Assembly: GCA_012861695.1 (NCBI GenBank)
Contig: JAAOOA010000193.1
Span: 650,771-714,770, forward strand
DNA length: 64,000 bases
Reading direction: 5' to 3'
Source: Trematomus loennbergii
Taxonomy: Eukaryota > Chordata > Actinopteri > Perciformes > Nototheniidae
Shown: in pieces, positions 23,901 through 33,400 of the stretch
How positions within the stretch are numbered: the stretch's first letter is position 1
Layout: the number at the start of each line of letters is the position of its first letter
Position numbers and translations under genes: made by a program
Notes under the pieces: model-generated
Told to the model about the DNA's origin: nothing
Database searches by the model: none
What the model saw: the letters and a program-made list of their open reading frames with translations, nothing else

Positions 23901-26900
23901 GCTTCTGGACAACCCAGGGTTATTTCCCAGCTTCCCCAGCGAGCGTCTGAACGGGGTCCGCAGCAGCCCCCCCGCCCGTCCCCCCCCCTCCACTCAGCCC
24001 AGGACCCGGGTGCCCTCCAGCAGCTCCTTCCCCCGCAGGGACACCGCCGGCACCGGCAGGGTGACGGAGCCCCCCCCCCCGAATACTCCCTGGGCATCGG
24101 GAGAGGAAGGTAGGATACAAAGCTAAAATACTACCTTTGAGGCATTTTAAAGGTCACCTATTATGCAAAATCCACTTTTTCACGTCTTTTATACATACCA
24201 TGTGTCCCCTCTTCTTCATGTCTTTTATACATACCATGTGTCCCCTCTTCTCTTCATGTCTTTTATACATAACCATGTGTCCCCTCTTCTTCATGTCTCT
24301 TCTACATCAACATGTGTCCCCTCTTGTTCATGTCTCTTCTACATCAACATGTGTCCCCTCTTCTCCATGTCTCTTCTACATCAACATGTGTCCCCTCTTC
24401 TTCATGTCTCTTCTACATCAACATGTGTCCCCTCTTCTTCATGTCTCTTCTACATCAACATGTGTCCCCTCTTGTTCATGTCTCTTCTACATCAACATGT
24501 GTCCCCTCTTGTTCATGTCTCTTCTACATCAACATGTGTCCCCTCTTCTCCATGTCTCTTCTACATCAACATGTGTCCCCTCTTCTTCATGTCTCTTCTA
24601 CATCAACATGTGTCCCCTCTTCTTCATGTCTCTTCTACATCAACATGTGTCCCCTCTTCTTCATGTTTCTTCTACATCAACATGTGTCCCCTCTTCTCCA
24701 TGTCTCTTCTACATCAACATGTGTCCCCTCTTCTTCATGTCTCTTCTACATCAACATGTGTCCCCTCTTCTTCATGTCTCTTCTACATCAACATGTGTCC
24801 CCTCTTCTTCATGTCTCTTCTACATCAGCATGTGTCCCCTCTTCTTCATGTCTCTTCTACATCACCATGTGTCCCCTCTTCTTCATGTCTCTTCTACATC
24901 ACATGTGTCCCCTCTCTTCTGTCTCTTCTACATCAACATGTGTCCCCTCTTCTTCATGTCTCTTCTACATCAACATGTGTCCCCTCTTCTTCATGTCTCT
25001 TCTACATCAACATGTGTCCCCTCTTCTTCATGTCTCTTCTTCATCATCACATGTGTCCCCTCTTCTCCATGTCTCTTCTACATCAACATGTGTCCCCTCT
25101 TCTTCATGTCTCTTCTACATCAACATGTGTCCCCTCTTCTTCATGTCTCTTCTTCATCAACATGTGTCCCCTCTTCTTCATGTCTCTTCTACATCAACAT
25201 GTGTCCCCTCTTTTCATGTCTCTTCTACATCAACATGTGTCCCCTCTTCTTCATGTCTCTTCTACATCAACATGTGTCCCCTCTTCTTCATGTCTCCTCT
25301 ACATCAACATGTGTCCCCTCTTGTTCATGTCTCTTCTACATCAACATGTGTCCCCTCTTCTTCATGTCTCTTCTACATCAACATGTGTCCCCTCTTCTTC
25401 ATGTCTCTTCTACATCAACATGTGTCCCCTCTGTGTAAGAGATTCTGAAAGTTACATGTGTCCCCTTATTACCATAAAGGGAGTTGTGTATCAAATGTGA
25501 AAAAAACCTTTTTTTGTCTCGGACCCAAAAAACATCTGTATTTCGATTTGTTTTATTAGTTTTGAGCTGAAAAAATCCACAACCAATCATTTATAATTGT
25601 GTGAAAACAATTCAATTCCTAAGTCAGTCAAAGAAAACGTTCAGACATAACGCACCAACGTAATCTGCTTAGCAACACCTTCCTGAGGCATTTACACATT
25701 ATTTTATGGTGTGAATCAGAAATAAAGTCATGCTGGACATTGGAACAGTCCTTCGGCGGCACTCGATGACGTAGCATCCTTGAAATAGTGGCTCTGGAGC
25801 ATCCTTCCTCGACATTGAAAACACTTTGTGTCCGTCTTCACTGTGCTGCAGATACGTTTACTTCTCACACTGTGCAGGGTGAAGGCAAGGCATTAGTCAG
25901 GCTGGATGTTTGTTTGTAAATTGAAGTGTTTTTTTTAAAGGAACAATGTTTTCTACTTCTAGGAAAAAGAGGGACGAAAAGTTTACAGTAAGTACTTTTT
26001 TCTTCATCTTTGATGTGAATCAAGCTTTTCTTTCTACGTCTAGACTAATGTTTCTCAAACTTTTTCATACCAAGGACCACTTAACCAATAAAAAACACTC
26101 GCGGACCACCTAACTCCACAAATATCCAAAAACACTCGTTTTTCTAGAACAGATTACAAATCGCCTGAAACTGGTACAAGAAGAGGCAACATGTGTGACG
26201 AAGGTGTTGCGCTGGGCTATATTATGCAATCGAAAGTGAAACTTAAGCTCGCTCCATTGCGGAGATATTCCCGCGAGAGTGCGGAAAACTTAAACAGGGT
26301 TCTTACGGTCATTAAAAACTTGGAAAAGTCATGGAAATTCAAAATGCTAATTCCAGGCCCTGGAAAAGTTATGGAAAACAATATTTTTCCCAAAGTTTTT
26401 GAAAAGTCATGGAAATGTAACTAAAGTTGCATCAAATATAATTAATATTTTATCTAATCGCCGAAATAGTTAATACTATAATGATAATAAAACTGTATCA
26501 TATCGTAACGTAAAATGGCATTTAACTGACGAGGTATTTTGCTGGTGAGAGATTTTAGTTGCTTTAGCCTGTAGAAGCTAGTAAGCCAACTATTGGATTT
26601 GTTTTAGATAGGCACGACATGTTTCATATGCAGACCTTATGTTCCTGTTCCATGTTAAAATAAACCATTTTCAGTGGTACCGCTGAGAAAGTCATTTTTT
26701 TGGTCATGGAAAAATTAGGTAAAAGTCATGAAGAAGTCATGGAGAAGTCATTAAAAATCATTGGTGAGAAAGTGTATGAACCCTGCTTAAATTAATTAAT
26801 TTATTTCAAATGTGAAATTTTACCAATATACTCACGGACCACTAGGGGGCGCTCGCGGGCCACACTTTGAGAAGCACTGGTCTAGACTAATGGAAAGAAA

Positions 26901-27446
26901 GCAGGATCAACTGCTCCTGTTCTGAAATCATGAGGGGAAAAAATGTTAATTTAGTTTTTGGGAGAAGGGTAGATCATTTGTTTATATATAATTTGTAAGT
27001 CAATAATATTTTTGTTTATCAATTTGGATCCTGCTTATGTTTGTACAGTATCATCATTCTCTTGTTTCATTATTATTAATATTATGAATGTGTTATTGAT
27101 TTACACGTTCGAACTAAATACAAATAAATAAAAAGCATAGTAGTTTAAATGATCAGAGTACCTTTATTAGGAAATGTACATTGTTACAGCAGAAAGGAGA
27201 TAGATATCATGCCATTCAAATTTTAAATGTACATTTTAAGAATTGTAGTTTTTTTGTATTACTCCCCAAGCTTCCATAAGTGGGTCAAAAATGACCCGCA
27301 TGCATTTTCTATGGGATCTATGGGAACCTTTGATTCTTATCACCTGTTGCTGTCAGGAATACATTCACTGTAGGACACACAGACTACATCACAAGTGACA
27401 CCTCTCAGGAAGATTATTTTACACAGCAAGATCTGATACCTGTCAG

Positions 27447-27478
<32 letters not shown>

Positions 27479-30400
27479 ATTATATTTGTATAGGGCTTTT
27501 CAAGGACTCAACATCGCTTTACAATATAAGGGAAGGTTAGGGTGGGGGGGGGGGGTATAGGACTATCAAACTATCAAGCATGGATTGATGGGGGGGGGGG
27601 GACTATGAGTAGACAAGAGGAGAAGAGATGAGTTTTGAAAAGGGACTGGAATACTGTGAGGGTCTCAGAATAGCAGAGATCTTTGGGACAATATGTTCAA
27701 AAAGTTTTTTTTCAAAGTGTAAAAAAAATGTCTAAAATTAAAATAGTGAAAATGTAAATATAAAATATTTCTAGTGTGAACCAAAATATAATACTAAATA
27801 TTATACAAGTGATTTTTCTTAACCAAAATCACAAAATGGCATAAAAACACATATTCTAATACGGGTCCTTGGAGTGTAGTCACTCGTGCATCTAAGGGTT
27901 AAACGTGTGTTATTTACTGATTATTATTTTTTTAACATTTATCACATTACACAAACACAACCGAACATTCCCCAACATTAGACACATGGCAGATTACAAA
28001 ATAATGCTAAAAAATAAATAAAATAGTGTGCAGTTTCTAGAAATCAGTTTAAAGTTCATGAAATGTGTTATTCTTATGATTATTTGTTGCCATTGTGTAG
28101 AGAGTGACGCCCCAGTCGCCGCCTCCCCCCCCAAAACCTCCGTCTCCGAGTTTCGAGCTGGGTCTCTCCAGTTTCCCTCCTCTCCCCGGAGCCGCCGGGC
28201 AGCTGAAAACCACAGAAGAAGTGTTCGACAACCGGCTGGCCAGCAGCGTCGTTATCGGAAACGTTAAGGAGCGGGTAAGCACTGAAACTGAGGCTTTTAT
28301 ATATGACATTGTGTAGAGATACCCTCAAGCTTCTCAGTACAGCACATATTGTGGCTTAAGTAAAGTAGAGTTTCTTACACACTAATAAATACATCCTAAG
28401 GAGCGGTAAGGACTGAAACTGAGGCTTTCCAATATATTACACACTGTATGGATTAACTCCAATATCCAGTCTCTGTTAGTGTTACGTTATTATGAGAGTG
28501 CTTCTCATACTTTGATTCTGAAATTGTAAATATTTATATAAATATGTGTGTCTATATGTCCGCATCTGTAGCCTGTTATTGTCTCATTATACCGCACTGT
28601 GAATGAATTAAAAGTAAATATATAAGTCGTCATGAACACATCTGTCCATCAGACAGAGGGCTGCTGTGCCTCCTGTCATCATTAATGGACGTCTCTTTAA
28701 AATGACCGCTCAGAGGAGAGGAGTTCTCATTTCTCTAACCGCCTGCTGCTTCCCCTCCTCTCTCCTCGGCTCCCCTCCTCGGCTCCTCCGCTCGCATCTC
28801 CTGTGGGCGGGACTAAGACACGAGGATAGGAGTCGAGGATAGGAGTCGAGGAGGGGACTTAGATAAAGTGGAAAGGTCTACAGAGAGGAAATGCCGATGA
28901 CTTCATCTTGCTTTATTTCACATTAACATCCTGTGTTGTTGTTGTTGTTGTTCTCTGCAGAATGTAAGTGCAGAGTCCAGTTCTGGATCAGTTCTGTCTC
29001 CAGCGGGTCCAAAAGAGCCTCTTCGCTCCTCGTCCTCTCCGAAGCCTTCGAGCTTCCAGCCGTCGCCGACCCCCCCGACCTCGACCTTGACCCCGGCCTC
29101 GACCTTGACCGCCGCCACCGGGCCGCCGCTAAGCCCCGCCCCCTCCCTCCCTGCAGCGTAAGAACACACAGCTCTGAATCTGAACTGTAGCGCAGGGTCT
29201 GTAAGTAGATCATTATTCACTGTTGTAGCTAGCAGGTGAGTTTATTTACTTAGTGGTTTAAACACGTCACATTTAAGTAGTGAGACATCCTCTGGCACAT
29301 ATTATTGTATGTCCTATATACAGAGATGGCAAAAGTACACACATCCTTTACTCAAGTAGAAGTACAGATACTTTTGTTTAAACATACTCTGGTAGAAGTA
29401 CTGACTAAACTTCTTTACTCAAGTAAAAGTAAAAGGGCTTCGAAATGTACTTAAGTAAAAAGTACCCATAACTACCATCTGCTCACTTAGTTATCGTACC
29501 GCACCATTTCCATCACCCTTCCTCTATAACTTACATTTACAGTAAGATACAAATAATAACAACAATTTAAATACAAGGAAAGATTTATAAAACGTCAGAT
29601 TTGACTGAAAACGTGTGGTTTGAATTGGGTGTTCATGATCATTGTAATCGTATGAGTCAGTTGGCTGCTCGCATTGAGTTCCTGAGTTCCTGTTCATCTT
29701 CTCTGCCTTTTTTAAATGTCTCTTCTCCCTCGTTTGTTTTTTATTTCAGGGAGGTGAAGGTGACGGAGGTGAAACCGAAGGAGCTGTCCGTAGAGCGAGT
29801 TACCGGCACGCTGTCCAATGCCAGCAAATCAGTGCAAGTCAACGGTGCTGCAACAGTGAGTATTGATTCCTTTCTTTACCTTCTGTTAGAAAAATCTCAC
29901 TCGTCACCGGCTTGAGCTTCAATCTCAGGATCCATGCATTATTGATCCTCTCAAGAATGGAAGTAGTCATCACATACAGAACATCAACTAGTTCCTGAAC
30001 AGTGTCCTTCACATGCTGATACACAAGAGAGGGAGTTACACAGTCACAAGATGGAGGAATACTGGTTCTTGTAGGTAATCAGACATCCTGTCATGTACAA
30101 AGTTTTTTCTCAAAAAAATAGTTTTTTCTCAAAATGTTGGCTTTTTTCACAAAATCTCAAAATGTAGGCTTTTTCTCAAGATTCTGAATTTTTCTTAATA
30201 TTCTGACTTTTTCAAAATTCTGACTTTTTCTTAAAATTCTGACCTTTTCAACAAATATTGACTTTTTCTCAAAATCTCAAAAAAAATGTATCAAAATTGG
30301 ACTTTTGATCAACATCTCAAAATTCTGTATTTTTCTCAATATTCTGACTTTTTCTCAATATTCTGACTTTTTCTCAAAATCCGGACTTTTTTCTCAAAAT

Positions 30401-33400
30401 TCTGACCTTTTCAAAAATATTGACTTTTTCTCAAAATCTCAAAATCCGGACTTTTTCCTCATAATTCGGATTTTTTCTCAAAATCTCAAAATTCGGACCT
30501 TTCTGAATACTTAAAATGTTAATAATCACTCGTCCCCGGCTTGAGCTTCAATCTCAGGATCCATGTATTTTGATCCTCTCCAGAATGGAAGTAGTCATCA
30601 CATACAGAACATCAACTAGTTCCTGAACAGTGTCCTTCACATGCTGATACACAAGAGAGGGAGTTACACAGTCACAAGATGAGGAATACTGGTTCTTGTA
30701 GGTAATCAGACATCCTGTCATGTACAAAGTTTTTTTCTCAAAAAAATAGTTTTTTCTCAAAATGTTGGCTTTTTTCACAAAATCTCAAAATGTAGGCTTT
30801 TTCTCAAGATTCTGAATTTTCTTAATATTCTGACTTTTTTTCAAAATTCTGACTTTTTCTTAAAATTCTGACCTTTTCAACAAATATTGACTTTTTCTCA
30901 AAATCTCAAAATTTTTTTTATCAAAATTCGGACTTTGATCAACATCTCAAAATTCTGTATTTTTCTCAATATTCTGACTTTTTCTCAATATTCTGACTTT
31001 TTCTCAAAATCCGGACTTTTTCTCAAATTCTGACCTTTTCAAAAAATATTGACTTTTTCTCAAAATCTCAAAATCCGGACTTTTTCCTCATAATTCGGAT
31101 TTTTTCTCAAAATCTCAAAATTCGGACCTTTTCTGAATACTTAAAAATGTTAATAATCACTCGTCCCCGGCTTGAGCTTCAATCTCAGGATCCATGTATT
31201 TGTGATCCTCTCCAGAATGGAAGTAGTCATCACATACAGAACATCAACTAGTTCCTGAACAGTGTCCTTCACATGCTGATACACAAGAGAGGGAGTTACA
31301 CAGTCACAAGATGGAGGAATACTGGTTCTTGTAGGTAATCAGACATCCTGTCATGTACAAAGTTTTTTCTCAAAAAAATAGTTTTTTCTCAAAATGTTGG
31401 CTTTTTTCACAAAATCTCAAAATGTAGGCTTTTTCTCAAGATTCTGACTTTTTCTCAAAATTCTGACTTTTTCTCAAAATTCTGACCTTTTCAACAAATA
31501 TTGACTTTTTCTCAAAATCTCAAAAAAAATGTATCAAAATTCGGACTTTTGATCAACATCTCAAAATTCTGTATTTTTCTCAATATTCTGACTTTTTCTC
31601 AATATTCTGACTTTTTCTCAAAATCCGGACTTTTCTCAAAATTCTGACCTTTTCAAAAATATTGACTTTTTCTCAAAATCTCAACAAATCCGGACTTTTT
31701 CCTCATAATTCGGATTTTTTCTCAAAATCTCAAATTCGGACCTTTTCTGAATACTTAAAAATTGTAATAATCACTCGTCCCCGGCTTGAGCTTCAATCTC
31801 AGGATCCATGTATTTGTGATCCTCTCCAGAATGGAAGTAGTCATCACATACAGAGCATCAACTAGTTCCTGAACAGTGTCCTTCACATGCTGATAGACAA
31901 GAGAGGAGTTACACAGTCACAAGATGGAGGAATAGAAAGCAGTATTCAATGTTTACTTCAGATTAGCTCCACGTCAGAAATGAGCATGCTTGTCATATGT
32001 CTATCTCCATAGAGGCTGAATCATCATGTTAATCACATAGCTATCATATGCCTCAAACAGTCCTGATGCTCTTCTAGTAATCATACATCCTGTCATGTAC
32101 TCAGCTACAGTTGGGATACCTTTGTTATCATGTGTACAGTATTTTCCCAACACCTTATTTTTAGTCCCTTTTTAATGCTCAGACAAATCAATCTAAGCAA
32201 ATCAATAATCGCAGCTTAATTCTGCTGCATGATTTTGATTAAATCCTCTGTTGCGGGAAAAATAAAATGTCTAAAAAGGTATCGGTCCGAGAGTTTAACT
32301 CGCAAGGAAAGTTTTTCTTATTATTTCCAATTGATCGCACTTACCACTCCTCCCATAAGGATTCCTGAGGAAAATGGTGCCTTTTCTTAAAGAAGTGCTT
32401 TGGTTAGGAGAAAGAAACCGTGGTGAATATTCCCCTTGGCTTTAGGTTTTAGCTCTGCAGTAAAACTCAAAGAGCAGCTGATAACAGGAGGATAGGAAGG
32501 AGACTGCAGATGCATGTGGGAGGACAGAAAACCCCCAAAGGGCATTTTAAATGAAGAATAGGTGAATATAATGTGAGGAAAAGCACATTTAGATACCGTG
32601 GTGTCGATGCACCAACTGAAGGTTTGATGAACTCACATTTGAGTTACTCAATGTAATTTATATTTTATTTAGCACAGTCATTGTAGCAGCCATCTCAATA
32701 TGTCGGTGGTTTGGGGAAAGGGGTGCTGTCAAAAAAGTCCAATACATTTCATTTTCAAGGTACAGAATTGACGGCATTTGTCACATGAACACGAACCGTT
32801 GGGACAGAACTTTAATTGTTTAACTGTTATGGCGATTTCTTCCGTCAGACTCGCAGGCAAATGCATTATTAGAGTAAGTGAAGAGAAAAAAGGGAATTGA
32901 TCCTGAACGTCACATGACTTCACAGATGTATTGACGCTCATTAGGCGCTTTCACACCGGAGTACTTTTCTCCGTACTTTTCCCGTTTAGTTCCGATAGTT
33001 CCTGGGATTTTGCGTTCACACCAAAAAGAGAACTTAGTTCATGAGAACTTGTACCCCCTTTTTAGTCCCTGCTAGAGAGGTGGGACTATCCTGGGGAGAA
33101 AAAAGTTCCAATTTATGATTGGCTGGGCGGATTGCAAACCACGCCCCGTAAAACTCTGAAAAGTTTTTTGAAGCCGCCATTGTATTTGCTGGCATTAGCA
33201 TTATTAGCATTAGCCCAGCGCACCAACGGAGAGAGACTAACTTATGGCAACACAAATGAGAGCGGTGTGGAGTGAGGAGGAGGTGTCGGCGTTCTGGCGA
33301 TTTACTCGGAAGTACTCCCAGCAGTACTCCCAGCAGCTTCTACTGAAGCCAGTCCCCAGCTCCGGGGACTTCCGGCCGGGGACTCCGGGTGGCAGTATAC

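Noticed and set aside
24137..25500. Three overlapping long open frames (up to 445 codons) with repeated [18 protein letters not shown] peptide
   Set aside because: They read through a 37-bp minisatellite whose unit lacks stops in any + frame. There are no splice or start signals, and the DNA is inside a larp4b intron.
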